A stretch of 64,000 nucleotides of DNA from a virus (IMGVR_UViG_3300035698_017305:1-64000), one strand, 5' to 3'. Shown: positions 15,168-23,189, numbered from the stretch's first letter. Notes: generated from the letters alone by a model not told the origin. Made by a program: numbers and translations.

Positions 15168-16082
15168 TCAGTCGAGCCAGAACACTCCACCAGGACCAGT
15201 GAAGGCACCGGAAGCCTCTGCCCCTACCTCATTGTTCCGGATGACGTGGAACCATTTACGCCCCAACTTGAGGGGTGCATGGTCGGAATGGGTCACACGC
15301 CCTCTTACGAACACTTCCTGGGGACGTACACTGAATCCGTGCTTGAGCCGGTAAGCTTCCGGGATGGTCCTCACGATTTCAGCCGCCTTGTGCGGATTAC
15401 CCCCCGGTCCAATCGGTTCACCTTTGTGGATGAGGTGAGGTTCATCAGCCAGGACCCTCTCCAGGCTCTTCTGCCGTTCCTCATTCAGAGGGAGGAAGAA
15501 CCATTCACCCTGCCTCTTGGTACCCTTGCCAGTGGGTCCATCGGCCAGAGTCAAGGTGGTTGGTTTCAGGCTTACATGGGCATCCTTCACGGAAGTCCCT
15601 TTGATGAACTGAGCGATGAAAAGCTGACGTTCATCAACCCCCATCAGGAACTTGCGGGTGCCCCCTCCAACCTTGGTCTGCCTCCTCTGAACTTGGATGG
15701 AGGACTTTTCGCAGAACTGCTCTTTGCAGATCAGGTTCTTTTCCTTGACAGTGGGGTTGTGGTCCATGCGATGGGTGCGATGGGTGTTGCCGGACACATA
15801 CACATCCCACACGGTCGTGAGCTCTCCCTCTTCTTTGACCAGGAGTGTCAACTGGCGCAGAGATTTGTCAGTGGACATTATCGTAATATTAGCGATCCCA
15901 GGCCACACGCGGAAGACTTCACCACGAGTGGACTTGTGCTTCTTGGAGAACTTACGATTGATGTCGATCTGGAACTGATCCTCGTTGAAAGCCCTCAAGG
16001 GCTTCTGGAGAACCTGGATCTTAAGTCCGGCACGGTCAAAACCTTGCCGAATAACGTGTGCTGCTGTTACTGTTGCCGTCAT
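15168..16082 (-). CDS. Phage protein with RQGEWFFLP and RGRVTHSDH motifs
   Basis: A 304-residue protein. Two motif blocks stand out: KRQGEWFFLPL near residue 185 and VRGRVTHSDHAPLKLG..WFHVIRN near residue 265. Similar blocks occur in uncharacterised phage and bacterial proteins; I cannot name the family. His/Asp clustering in the second block could form a metal or catalytic site. The start at 16082 follows AGGAGGTGG. It ends in its own terminator. Confidence 0.7.
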   Translation of the reverse strand: MTATVTAAHVIRQGFDRAGLKIQVLQKPLRAFNEDQFQIDINRKFSKKHKSTRGEVFRVWPGIANITIMSTDKSLRQLTLLVKEEGELTTVWDVYVSGNTHRTHRMDHNPTVKEKNLICKEQFCEKSSIQVQRRQTKVGGGTRKFLMGVDERQLFIAQFIKGTSVKDAHVSLKPTTLTLADGPTGKGTKRQGEWFFLPLNEERQKSLERVLADEPHLIHKGEPIGPGGNPHKAAEIVRTIPEAYRLKHGFSVRPQEVFVRGRVTHSDHAPLKLGRKWFHVIRNNEVGAEASGAFTGPGGVFWLD

Positions 16083-16106
16083 TACCACCTCCTGGTTAGT
16101 ATTGTT

Positions 16107-16991
16107 CTAATCGAACCTATCTCTCCTACGCATCTTCTTCTTCAACTGGGCCATGTGGTCCTCCAGTCTCTTCTCAGCTTCTTTGACCCTATCCTCAGCA
16201 TCTTTGAGCCTAGCCGTCTTAGCGTCTATTCTCTGAAACTCAGGCATGGGCATGGGCGCTCTGGGTAAACCATATCCTCTTCGGCTGCTGACGGGGGGTT
16301 CTATGACATTTTGGAGTTCGGAGTGTATACATGGGTTTCCAATTACCGCCCACAACGCCTTACCTTCAGTCTCCCATCTCCCCTTTTGCTTGTCCGCAAA
16401 CTCTCTCAGGGACTCTGGGGACTCAACGGAGTAGTTGTCAAACCGGTAGAAGTAACGCCACTTCCAGTGGTCGCCTTCCATATAGTATTCCCCAAACCCA
16501 AAGGTCTTGATCCGGCCCCAGTACTTCTTGCTGATGATGTTCCGGGCTATGTCAGCCTCTGGTCTTCCAAACTCAGGCTTAACCAGCATGCCGGTGTGTA
16601 TAGCTCCGATATATCCACCCTTTGTTTTGTACACACATGCTATGTGAGCACCAGCACCACTGTCTAATGGAGTGTGAAAGGAGACTCGGAACAGGCACTT
16701 GTCTTTGTATAACTTGGGTGTGAGGTAATACTTGAACCATATCGCTGCATCCTCACAGTCACCACCTCTGTCCTGATCCGTTTCTTCCACTGTTTTGGGG
16801 TAGCCTCTCCCCACTTCATCAAACTGGTATTCCAGGATTAGGTGCCAGTATAGGAATAGTGTCCAGTCTGTCCCTCTCGTCTCCGCACTGAAAAAGTTAC
16901 AGTATACCCACTCGTAAACCCAGGATATGGGTGATCGCACCACATACCAGATCTTCAGTAGGTATTCCATTTGGTTTCTGTTTAGGGTCAT
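16107..16991 (-). CDS. Transglutaminase-like (papain-fold) protein
   Basis: A 294-residue protein. The core has the Cys motif GGDCEDAAIWFKYYL near residue 88 and a downstream His motif AGAHIACVY near residue 120, the pattern of transglutaminase-like thiol enzymes. The C-terminal 40 residues form a charged coiled coil (DAEDRVKEAEKRLEDH). Members hydrolyse or cross-link peptide bonds; whether this one acts on host proteins, cell wall or a Ubl conjugate is unknown. It is translationally coupled (ATGA) to the HD protein upstream. Confidence 0.65.
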   Translation of the reverse strand: MTLNRNQMEYLLKIWYVVRSPISWVYEWVYCNFFSAETRGTDWTLFLYWHLILEYQFDEVGRGYPKTVEETDQDRGGDCEDAAIWFKYYLTPKLYKDKCLFRVSFHTPLDSGAGAHIACVYKTKGGYIGAIHTGMLVKPEFGRPEADIARNIISKKYWGRIKTFGFGEYYMEGDHWKWRYFYRFDNYSVESPESLREFADKQKGRWETEGKALWAVIGNPCIHSELQNVIEPPVSSRRGYGLPRAPMPMPEFQRIDAKTARLKDAEDRVKEAEKRLEDHMAQLKKKMRRRDRFD

Positions 16992-17578
16992 GGGTATTCT
17001 CCGCATACTTTGAACAAGTCATCTAGTTCCTTCCAGGCGGCCTCTCCTATGCCAGTGTCTAAGGCTTCCCGGAATTTCTTGTGTTCCTTGTGGTACATAA
17101 GCAATTTGTGGTGGGAGTCGGCGCGGGATCGCCGAACATTAGCTATCCTGTCACATAACTTCAACCATGTAGCTGTGGGGTGCCCATCTATTTTCAGATA
17201 GGTCTTCTCATGTCTCTCTTTACGGTTACGCCCCGGTTCATCTGTAACTCTCCATACCGCTTCAGCCACTGATGGACCGAACCAAAACAGTACATCCAGT
17301 TGGGTGACGTTTGTGTCTTCCACTATGTCGTGGAGGTAGGCGCATATGCGTACAAGTATGGGTAGGTTAAACTCGCGGACAATTGAGTCCACATCTTCCA
17401 GGTGGCAGTAATAAGGTTCCCCGTGTCCGTACTCTTGACCTCTATGACACGACTCTGCCATTTCTCTGGCGAGTTGTAGGAACGCTTTATCTGGGGTGGG
17501 TATTGTGCAGAAGACTGATGCAGGCAGGCTGGATCTTGTCCAGACATCCAATGGATTGCAGTTTGGTATGAGAGTCAT
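16988..17578 (-). CDS. HD-domain (p)ppGpp hydrolase-like protein (SpoT/MESH1 type)
   Basis: A 196-residue protein. HD-type metal motifs occur in SpoT/MESH1 order: PYYCHLEDV, ICAYLHDIVEDT (the HD pair) and KLCDRIANVRR. The single-domain size matches small alarmone hydrolases, which remove pyrophosphate from ppGpp and so can dampen a stringent response during infection. No synthetase domain is present. The start ATG is in a TAATG overlap with 17578-17808. Confidence 0.8.
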   Translation of the reverse strand: MTLIPNCNPLDVWTRSSLPASVFCTIPTPDKAFLQLAREMAESCHRGQEYGHGEPYYCHLEDVDSIVREFNLPILVRICAYLHDIVEDTNVTQLDVLFWFGPSVAEAVWRVTDEPGRNRKERHEKTYLKIDGHPTATWLKLCDRIANVRRSRADSHHKLLMYHKEHKKFREALDTGIGEAAWKELDDLFKVCGEYP

Positions 17579-17808
17579 TACCAAGTACTCGATCTAAGCT
17601 GGATCGGTGGGGTTGCATGGACCGTCCATTTAGGTAGAGTGTCCTCGTTACCGTTGGTCAACTCGGCTACCAGATCAGAGGAAGGCCGCCTCCATGGGCC
17701 CCTGGATAACTTATACTGTGCCCATACCCACATTTTAATGAATAGGTTATCCGGCAGCCTTATGTATTCTATCAAGGATTTACGGGGATGATTGCGAATG
17801 AGTATCAT
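17578..17808 (-). CDS. Small basic protein of unknown function
   Basis: A 76-residue protein with an aromatic N-terminal half (LPDNLFIKMWVWAQYKL). The start is ATG behind AGGAG and the stop overlaps the HD gene start (TAATG), so the two are coupled. It is the first gene of a three-gene transcript with the HD and transglutaminase-like genes. Confidence 0.65.
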   Translation of the reverse strand: MILIRNHPRKSLIEYIRLPDNLFIKMWVWAQYKLSRGPWRRPSSDLVAELTNGNEDTLPKWTVHATPPIQLRSSTW

Positions 17809-17832
17809 TGTATTCTCCTATGGGTGGGTAAT

Positions 17833-17906
17833 GCCCGTGGAGGGATTTGAACCCCCGACACAGAGTACTAGAAGCTCCTGCTCTAACCAGACTGAGCTAC
17901 ACAGGC
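17833..17906 (-). tRNA. Predicted amber suppressor tRNA, anticodon CTA
   Basis: A complete 74-nt cloverleaf: acceptor GCCTGTG/CACGGGC, D stem GCTC/GAGC, anticodon loop TTCTAGT (T33, anticodon CTA) and T arm GGGGG-TTCAAAT-CCCTC. The anticodon stem has a C31-A39 mismatch and a G-T pair, so it is weaker than usual. CTA pairs with UAG. The charged amino acid cannot be read from sequence. Confidence 0.8.
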
Positions 17907-17910
17907 TTAT

Positions 17911-18033
17911 GGCGGCGGGAGGAATTGAACCTCCAACCTTCCTAGTCCGTCCAGTGTTCCCAAATCAACAGCATTTGACTACGTGTTGTTTGAAGGACGC
18001 CAAGGATGCATCTACCAATTGAGCTACACCGCC
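17911..18033 (-). tRNA. tRNA-like gene with about 50-nt insertion in the anticodon region
   Basis: The acceptor stem (GGCGGTG/CGCCGCC) and T arm (GGAGG-TTCAATT-CCTCC) are intact and the D arm nearly so (GATGC in place of GAGC). The anticodon arm is expanded to about 60 nt. The insert can fold on its own (GTCC/GGAC closing pair and an inner AACA..TGTT pairing). If TTGGCGT is the loop start the anticodon would be GGC, but this is uncertain. It is either an intron-containing, decayed or recombined tRNA. Confidence 0.55.
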
Positions 18034-18082
18034 TTAGTGGGGATGAGGCTGTCACCTCCCACCCCCCTCTAGTTCAAAGTCC

Positions 18083-18388
18083 TTATAATAGCTTCAGCGA
18101 TCCCACTGCGTCAGCCATATCTCCGGATGGGGGTCCCATGAATGTGTAAGCTGTGGCTTCATTGCCTATGTCCGGCTCCACAAATATAGCCCCGTCTGGG
18201 ATTGATTCCACAAAGTCTTTCAACTCCGATTCGTCCTGGACCTTTAACAACACCATAGTGCTGTCCCAGTCAGCTAACTATCCAGGGGCTGCGTCAGCAA
18301 CGTATTCTGCTACTGAGTGGCAGGCTTGAACAGCTTGTTGGGATTTGCTTAAATCAGCTCTGACTAATGTGTACAGTCGCTTCTTCAT
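18083..18388 (-). CDS. Peptidyl-tRNA hydrolase 2-like gene with in-frame TAG
   Basis: This reads as one 102-codon frame if codon 37 (TAG, 18278-18280) is decoded as an amino acid. Before it: MKKRLYTLVRADLSKSQQAV then QACHSVAEYV. After it: DWDSTMVLLKVQDESELKDF, then a conserved-looking end TYTFMGPPSG. This order of blocks matches the PTH2 family, which frees tRNA from peptidyl-tRNA; normal length is about 115 residues. A tRNA with anticodon CTA lies 180 bases downstream on the same strand. It is either a recoded gene or one broken by a nonsense mutation. It ends in TAA. Confidence 0.65.
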
Positions 18389-18695
18389 CGCTTTCCTCCA
18401 TAGCTGGCTTTGGGATCCTGTAGTCCCCCGATTCGTGTCCCACTTCAGTCACAAAGTCCTGAGCGTATTCGCGTACATCTACACCGAAATGCTTCTCAAT
18501 GAAGTACAGCACAGATCTCTTTGTCGGTTGGTTATGTTCACGATTCTTTTGTTCAATCATACGTAGGGACCGGCCTTTGAGTAAACAATAGGCGATATGA
18601 TTAAATCTCAGGGTTTCTGAGCTAGCAGTGTCCTTCAGATCTTTCTGAAGTTGCTTCAGGTGGGCCATCTTTTCTAGGAACTCTTGTCGTTGCAC
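18354..18695 (-). CDS. Helical protein overlapping the PTH2-like gene
   Basis: A 113-residue, charged and mostly helical protein (EKMAHLKQLQKDLKD, then RSLRMIEQKNREHNQ) with an acidic tail (MEESDEEATVH). The likely start is GTG at 18695 with a weak ribosome binding site. Its last 35 bases overlap the start of the PTH2-like gene in another frame, so the two are probably co-translated. Function unknown. Confidence 0.6.
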   Translation of the reverse strand: MQRQEFLEKMAHLKQLQKDLKDTASSETLRFNHIAYCLLKGRSLRMIEQKNREHNQPTKRSVLYFIEKHFGVDVREYAQDFVTEVGHESGDYRIPKPAMEESDEEATVHISQS

Positions 18696-18773
18696 CTACG
18701 TCATGATCCTGTCCTTTCAGTTACAGGTTATGGTGTATACATGAATGTAACCATCCATGTTCGTGTGTTAAGT

Positions 18774-18846
18774 CGGGGCGAGAGGATTCGAACCTCCGAC
18801 ATCATGCTCCCAAAGCATGCGCGCTACCGGACTGCGCCACGCCCCG
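18774..18846 (-). tRNA. tRNA-Pro(TGG)
   Basis: Cloverleaf with acceptor CGGGGCG/CGCCCCG, anticodon stem CATGC/GCATG, loop TTTGGGA and T loop TTCGAAT. Confidence 0.93.
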
Positions 18847-18921
18847 TTACCCCCTATCTATATCACAGACTGTTGATGATGACCACAAAGAATGCAGTTA
18901 AAATCCCAGACATCAAAATAA

Positions 18922-19227
18922 TTATCCTACCCATCTCCCTTCTTTCGTAAAGCCAGCTCTACGTCCTTTCTTTTTCAGCTTGGCTAAGACGTCCCTCTTA
19001 ACAGTCTCGCCAGCCTTAGTCAGTTTCACCCATCTTGGACCCATATCACGCACATGATCATCGTCCCAGACCAACTCCAGTAACCCCTTGTTGACTAATG
19101 CCATCAGGGTTTGGGTCCTATACTCCATCCCGGGAATTTGGTACAGCCCCGGGTGTCCATCTCCAGTATCTTCCCCGGGGTCCGGGATAAAGGTGATCCA
19201 GGTTTTCATTAGTGATGTTAGCCGCAT
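18922..19227 (-). CDS. Small winged-helix-like protein
   Basis: 101 residues from the ATG at 19227, which follows AGGAGG; the longer frame is an artefact of reading through the tRNA-Leu gene. The segment RTQTLMALVNKGLLEL, then WVKLTKAGETVKRDVLAKL looks like a helix-turn-helix plus wing as in small MarR/PadR-like modules. The C-terminus is Lys/Arg-rich. The DNA-binding role is inferred. Confidence 0.55.
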   Translation of the reverse strand: MRLTSLMKTWITFIPDPGEDTGDGHPGLYQIPGMEYRTQTLMALVNKGLLELVWDDDHVRDMGPRWVKLTKAGETVKRDVLAKLKKKGRRAGFTKEGRWVG

Positions 19228-19242
19228 GCCTCCTCCTAAAGT

Positions 19243-19329
19243 GCCTGAGGCGGGAGTTGAACCCGCATGGCCGTATAAGGTACCCAGGGATTTTAAGTCC
19301 CTTGTGTCTACCAGTTCCACCACCCAGGC
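19243..19329 (-). tRNA. tRNA-Leu(TAA)
   Basis: An 87-nt class II tRNA. Acceptor GCCTGGG/CTCAGGC, anticodon stem AGGGA/TCCCT, loop CTTAAAA, long variable arm, T loop TTCAACT. Confidence 0.93.
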
Positions 19330-19339
19330 TAGGATAGTA

Positions 19340-20491
19340 TTATGGCGAACCTACGAATGGAAATCCACTAGTTAATCTGCGGGTGTCTGCATTAAGTACC
19401 CATTGCCTACCTGCCTTTGCCGAGTTAGTCCAGTTGGCATCGCCAGCCTTCTTAACCTTAACGACGTCAGATGTCCCACCACACAGCTCTATATAGCTGC
19501 CAGTTAGCACAGCATCCTTCTTAGGGTCTAAGGCTTTGTGTCCGTAGAATGCGGCAGTCTTCTCAGCATTGAACCCAGATGATAGCATGATGCCTTTATG
19601 TCCACATCTATCCCGGGCTAGTGTACCTTGTACCGCGTGGTATGCCTCCATGCTCACGCCTCTACCATGCTCCCACTTGTCCATCTCCGTGACTAGAACC
19701 TTCTCCTTACCCATAGGAATAGGTACACACCCTTCACAGTACCGTTCACCCGCCGTATCCAACCGGACTCCCCACCACATAGGGTTATCCTTGAACGCGT
19801 CACATGCCTGCCGGGTGGCCTGTAGCTCTTTGCCCTCATAATCTAGCAGGACTACAAACGGAGTACGCGGGTGGGTCTTGTTGAACATGTATGCACTATC
19901 CACTGACGCTAACTCAGCTACACGGTATTCCCGTTCAGATGCTACGCTAACCAAGGTGTTGAGTGCGTGGGGGATAGTACCTACTGGGTTCTTGTCCATA
20001 CCATCGAACGCGTATACTGCACCCTCCATAGTAGAGGTACCGCTGGCTCCTCCTATAGAAGCTGCTCTAACTATATAGGGCCATAACTCTGGCGGGTAGT
20101 GCCGAGCTGATGCATCATATACTGGGGCACCATGGGCAGCAATCCATATGTCGTGCATGTTTAATGCTGTTTTGCACATAGTAAGGGTGGACAGAATCCA
20201 GGTTTCCCATGGGATCAAGTCTACAGCCTTGCCCTCAAACAGGAGCACTATCTCTTTGGCCTCGAAGATCCTACCCTCTTGCAGATACTTGACCCGGGTT
20301 GCCCCCGCTCTTTCAAGCCCGGCAAGAACCCTGTCCATACCAGATATCATTCCAGGTTTACGGAAAAAGGTACGGTATTGTACCTGAGTGTTTATATCTA
20401 TCCCGCTACTAAGGTTCCTGATGACCTCTACTGATCGGGGGAAGTAGATATCTGAATATCTCTTTATAGCAACGTGGTTTGGAATTAACAC
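19340..20491 (-). CDS. Nicotinate/nicotinamide phosphoribosyltransferase family protein
   Basis: 383 residues from the GTG at 20491. I chose it because GGAGG is five bases upstream and the longer frame crosses a terminator hairpin. Family motifs are present: YFPRS, GGASGTSTMEG, GTIPHALNTL, a WGVRLDTAG loop and IMLSSGFN near the phosphate-binding end. These enzymes join nicotinate (or nicotinamide) to PRPP to make the mononucleotide for NAD synthesis. Together with the nicotinamidase-like enzyme at 10394-11479 it could rebuild NAD by the Preiss-Handler route. Confidence 0.8.
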   Translation of the reverse strand: MLIPNHVAIKRYSDIYFPRSVEVIRNLSSGIDINTQVQYRTFFRKPGMISGMDRVLAGLERAGATRVKYLQEGRIFEAKEIVLLFEGKAVDLIPWETWILSTLTMCKTALNMHDIWIAAHGAPVYDASARHYPPELWPYIVRAASIGGASGTSTMEGAVYAFDGMDKNPVGTIPHALNTLVSVASEREYRVAELASVDSAYMFNKTHPRTPFVVLLDYEGKELQATRQACDAFKDNPMWWGVRLDTAGERYCEGCVPIPMGKEKVLVTEMDKWEHGRGVSMEAYHAVQGTLARDRCGHKGIMLSSGFNAEKTAAFYGHKALDPKKDAVLTGSYIELCGGTSDVVKVKKAGDANWTNSAKAGRQWVLNADTRRLTSGFPFVGSP

Positions 20492-20507
20492 ATCTACCTC
20501 CAAAGTT

Positions 20508-20534
20508 GAGGGGGCTGCACTACACAACCCCCTC
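20508..20534 (-). terminator. Terminator hairpin
   Basis: GAGGGGG...CCCCCTC stem with a 13-base loop followed by AACTTT on the minus strand, after 20541-20753. The U-tract is weak. Confidence 0.55.
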
Positions 20535-20540
20535 CGTTTA

Positions 20541-20753
20541 CTAAATACCCTGTGCCGCTTTCAGAGCTTGGCACACCGCGCTTTCCCATGATGTCTTGAT
20601 ACAGGATGCAGTCAGAGATTTGTTGATGTTCCTACCAATCTTGAGTACTTCCTTAGATATAGGATCCGGTTCAGCCGTAGTCTCGGTCTTAACCTCAGCC
20701 TTGGGCTTAACAACCGGTGCCGGTTTGGGGTCTTTGGAACGATCATATTTCAC
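20541..20753 (-). CDS. Small Pro/Lys-rich protein
   Basis: 70 residues from a GTG start. The first half is Pro/Lys/Glu-rich and probably disordered (KPAPVVKPKAEVKTETT); the second half is a predicted helix with two Cys. The ribosome binding site is weak. It follows the SPFH gene closely and may belong to that operon. Function unknown. Confidence 0.5.
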   Translation of the reverse strand: MKYDRSKDPKPAPVVKPKAEVKTETTAEPDPISKEVLKIGRNINKSLTASCIKTSWESAVCQALKAAQGI

Positions 20754-20773
20754 TCGGTGGCGATTTAGGGAAC

Positions 20774-22051
20774 TTACTTTTTTCTTGTTCCGGAAGGTAC
20801 GCTCATATCAAGTGAGATGTCTTGGGCTGCCTTCATGCCCAGGATGGACATGAAATCAGTGGATGTGAACCCAGCGCCTTTGCCATCACCCCCACCCATA
20901 ACGATACTGGGCACCATCGACGGCCATGTCTTGGAAGCACTGGCCCAGAACTCTTGGCTCTTAACCCAGGCATCCAATTTCGGTTGGAGCGCGCCATCCG
21001 CTTGCATGTTCAGCCTTTTACGTTCAGCTTCACCTTGGCCAAGGAGGATATTCCTCTGTTTGGTTTCAACAGCAGCCAGTCGGTCCAGCTTGGCTTGCTC
21101 CAAACTTGCCTCAGCCCTCACAATCTTCTGTGTTTTCGCCACTTCTTCAATGGCCCTTGTCTCTTCAACTTGTGCCAAAGCCTCTGCCTTGGCCTTTTCA
21201 GCACGGGCCCCAGCTTGCAGGGCCTCAGCTTGCTGGGTTATGATATCCATTCGTGCCTTCCTTTGCTTCTCGATCTGGTCCATAACCACCGTCGGGTAGT
21301 CGATGCCGTCGATTACAAAGTTTGTCATTTGGATACCGTACCGTTCGAAGGGGGACTCTTGCCGGAGGAATCCGTTGATGCATTTGGGGTTGGTGATGTC
21401 GGTACAAGCGGTGCCATGGGCGATCTTGACCTTCTTGACTTCACCAGTAACCTCGTCGGTGACATCTTCCTCCTTCAGGTTAACCACCAGGACACCATGG
21501 CGTAACTGATCTTCCGCCAAGCCCAGGAACTCTGCTCGTCTTGCACTGTAGGACTCTGCCGCAGTCATGTGGGGGCCAGTAGCGAAGATAGCCTTACGGG
21601 ATTGGGGGCCGACCAGATTGGATAGCATTCCCTTATGCCCATGGAACTCTGTGTGCATCTGAATCAACTGGCTACACACCATGGGGGTCAACACTCGAAC
21701 CGATCCTGATACAGGTGCCTTGGTGCCATCACTGAATCGAGTAGGTAACGGACCACTCAGGATATCGGTGTTCTCATCGCCTTCACCACGAACTCGGAAA
21801 GCGTATGTGGACGCGACGGGGTACGTGTAAATGTCCCCGAGTCCCTGCCAGTACGTGCCGGGGTCCAACCGACATGTCATTGTGCCAGAATAGATAGCCT
21901 GCTTCACTTGGTAGTAGCCTACCCGGTTTGTCTCGAACAAGTTGCCGCCAAGCATAACCACCACCAGTAGGGCAATGATCCCAATGCATACACCGATAAT
22001 CAGTTTGACCGGCGGGCCAGCACTACGAGCCTGTGAGCTTTTGTCTGCCAT
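20774..22051 (-). CDS. SPFH/band-7 (prohibitin-like) membrane protein
   Basis: A 425-residue protein. One transmembrane helix at about residues 16-36 (LIIGVCIGIIALLVVVMLGG), then a band-7 domain containing FVIDGIDYPTVVMDQIEKQ, then a long Ala/Glu-rich coiled coil (about residues 260-345: AGARAEKAKAEALAQVEE). SPFH proteins assemble into membrane 'cages' that organise microdomains or guard FtsH-type proteases; in phages they may protect or remodel the host membrane. It is the last of four consecutive membrane-protein genes. The start is ATG behind GGAGGTG. Confidence 0.85.
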   Translation of the reverse strand: MADKSSQARSAGPPVKLIIGVCIGIIALLVVVMLGGNLFETNRVGYYQVKQAIYSGTMTCRLDPGTYWQGLGDIYTYPVASTYAFRVRGEGDENTDILSGPLPTRFSDGTKAPVSGSVRVLTPMVCSQLIQMHTEFHGHKGMLSNLVGPQSRKAIFATGPHMTAAESYSARRAEFLGLAEDQLRHGVLVVNLKEEDVTDEVTGEVKKVKIAHGTACTDITNPKCINGFLRQESPFERYGIQMTNFVIDGIDYPTVVMDQIEKQRKARMDIITQQAEALQAGARAEKAKAEALAQVEETRAIEEVAKTQKIVRAEASLEQAKLDRLAAVETKQRNILLGQGEAERKRLNMQADGALQPKLDAWVKSQEFWASASKTWPSMVPSIVMGGGDGKGAGFTSTDFMSILGMKAAQDISLDMSVPSGTRKK

Positions 22052-22080
22052 TTTTACTTCACCTCCAGAATGTTACGGGT

Positions 22081-22497
22081 TTATACCCTGTCCTTGTTTT
22101 GGTCCGGGGAATCATCGGTGTCCGAACCGTCACCGTTATATACTTCGCCTTGCTCAGCTTCCAGTTCCCCGATAAGGGTGTCCTCTTTGTCGATCTGAAT
22201 CTGTAACTGTATCAAGCTGTCTGTGGATGTTTTCATCTCCTTCGTGATCTGGGCTTCGGTTGTAGCTAGTGATAGCTGTGCTTGCAGTACCTTACGGTGC
22301 CGCTTCTTATCCTCCAATCTTTCCCGTGCCGACTCCAGGGCGATCTCATCCCCGAATGGGTCGTCATCCTCTTCCTCTTCTGGCTCCTTCTTTGTAGTGA
22401 GGAGTGGTATGATCACCTTCCACACTATGAGTCCAAGAATGAGCAATCCCGTTAGATAGATCAGTGCTTGTCCTAACAAGGCTCTTTCTCCTTCCAT
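22081..22497 (-). CDS. Membrane-anchored coiled-coil protein
   Basis: A 138-residue protein with an N-terminal hydrophobic helix (LIYLTGLLILGLIVWKVIIPLL, about residues 12-33), then an acidic linker and a heptad-rich coiled coil to the end. Its ATG overlaps the stop of 22473-22607. It sits directly upstream of the SPFH gene, so the coiled coils may interact. Confidence 0.7.
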   Translation of the reverse strand: MEGERALLGQALIYLTGLLILGLIVWKVIIPLLTTKKEPEEEEDDDPFGDEIALESARERLEDKKRHRKVLQAQLSLATTEAQITKEMKTSTDSLIQLQIQIDKEDTLIGELEAEQGEVYNGDGSDTDDSPDQNKDRV

Positions 22498-22607
22498 GCT
22501 CGCACTATTACTGAAATGAAGTCTATTGCCGCTATCGTCACTACCAACCCTATGGACGCCAGAACTATCATAGTCTGGTTGTCATTTTTCTTCTTCCGCC
22601 ACCACAT
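22473..22607 (-). CDS. Tiny single-pass membrane protein (44 aa)
   Basis: It starts MWWRKKKNDNQ from the ATG at 22607 with AGGAGG upstream, followed by a transmembrane helix (TMIVLASIGLVVTIAAIDFI) and a charged end. It overlaps genes on both sides by 25 bases, typical of coupled small phage genes. The positive-inside rule predicts a cytoplasmic N-terminus. Confidence 0.65.
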   Translation of the reverse strand: MWWRKKKNDNQTMIVLASIGLVVTIAAIDFISVIVRAWKEKEPC

Positions 22608-23097
22608 GCTCAACTCCTCCTGTACAGCGTATGTATTTATCCATCCCGTCAATCTTAATGAAGTACTTGACCCCGCGTTCATCTTCCTTCGTATACAGGC
22701 TCACCCGCTTCCGCTTAGGGATGTAGGGGACCGTCATGTCCTGGACAGTGATGAGAGTTATGTCCGTCTCTATAACGGAGTAACCCCCAACCTTAGTTGA
22801 AGGAGTCATGCCAGCAACCTTCCCAAGGTTCTTCTCTACCAGCTTATATTCACTTTGCTGGGACACTACTTCCGATAGTTGTTCCTTAGGAGTCTTATGT
22901 CCGAAAACGCCCAGCGATGACAGGTAAGCCACACCCAGCATTGCCAGCCCAACCCCCATAACTAGCAGCGTCATCCAAGGCAGAGGATTGTTCAAGCGAA
23001 GAGTCAGGCGACGGGTTGGACGATAAACAGACTGTGGCCGCCTCGGTTTTGGCTTTAACTGTCGGTTTCTAACAGGCAGCAGGTTTACTTTTATCAT
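22582..23097 (-). CDS. Membrane protein with basic N-terminus
   Basis: 171 residues from the ATG at 23097. About 45 Arg/Lys/Pro-rich residues precede one membrane helix (MTLLVMGVGLAMLGVAYLSS), then a soluble beta-rich domain. It is the first gene of the four-gene membrane cluster ending with SPFH. No family is recognised. Confidence 0.65.
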   Translation of the reverse strand: MIKVNLLPVRNRQLKPKPRRPQSVYRPTRRLTLRLNNPLPWMTLLVMGVGLAMLGVAYLSSLGVFGHKTPKEQLSEVVSQQSEYKLVEKNLGKVAGMTPSTKVGGYSVIETDITLITVQDMTVPYIPKRKRVSLYTKEDERGVKYFIKIDGMDKYIRCTGGVEHVVAEEEK

Positions 23098-23157
23098 TGC
23101 TCCACATCTCCTTTTCAACTGCTCAGCAGTCTGCTAGTATCAGCTAACCTTTACGGT

Positions 23158-23189
23158 TATTGATAATTTAAAACCATTTCAGGTATAAG
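23158..23189 (+). promoter_or_regulatory. Plus-strand promoter (TTGATA-18-TATAAG)
   Basis: TTGATA and GGTATAAG are spaced 18 bases apart, about 45 bases upstream of 23235-23552. It is the best -35/-10 pair among the TATAAG elements in the window and lies in the divergent gap between the membrane cluster and the two plus-strand genes. Confidence 0.6.

Noticed and set aside
17911-18033. Archaeal bulge-helix-bulge intron
   Set aside because: The insert does not show a clear 3-4-3 bulge-helix-bulge at 37/38, and the window is otherwise bacterial-phage-like.
19228-19323. Longer start for 18922-19227 (reading MVELVDTRDLKSLG)
   Set aside because: This is the usual artefact of translating a tRNA-Leu gene; a GGAGG-led ATG exists at 19227.
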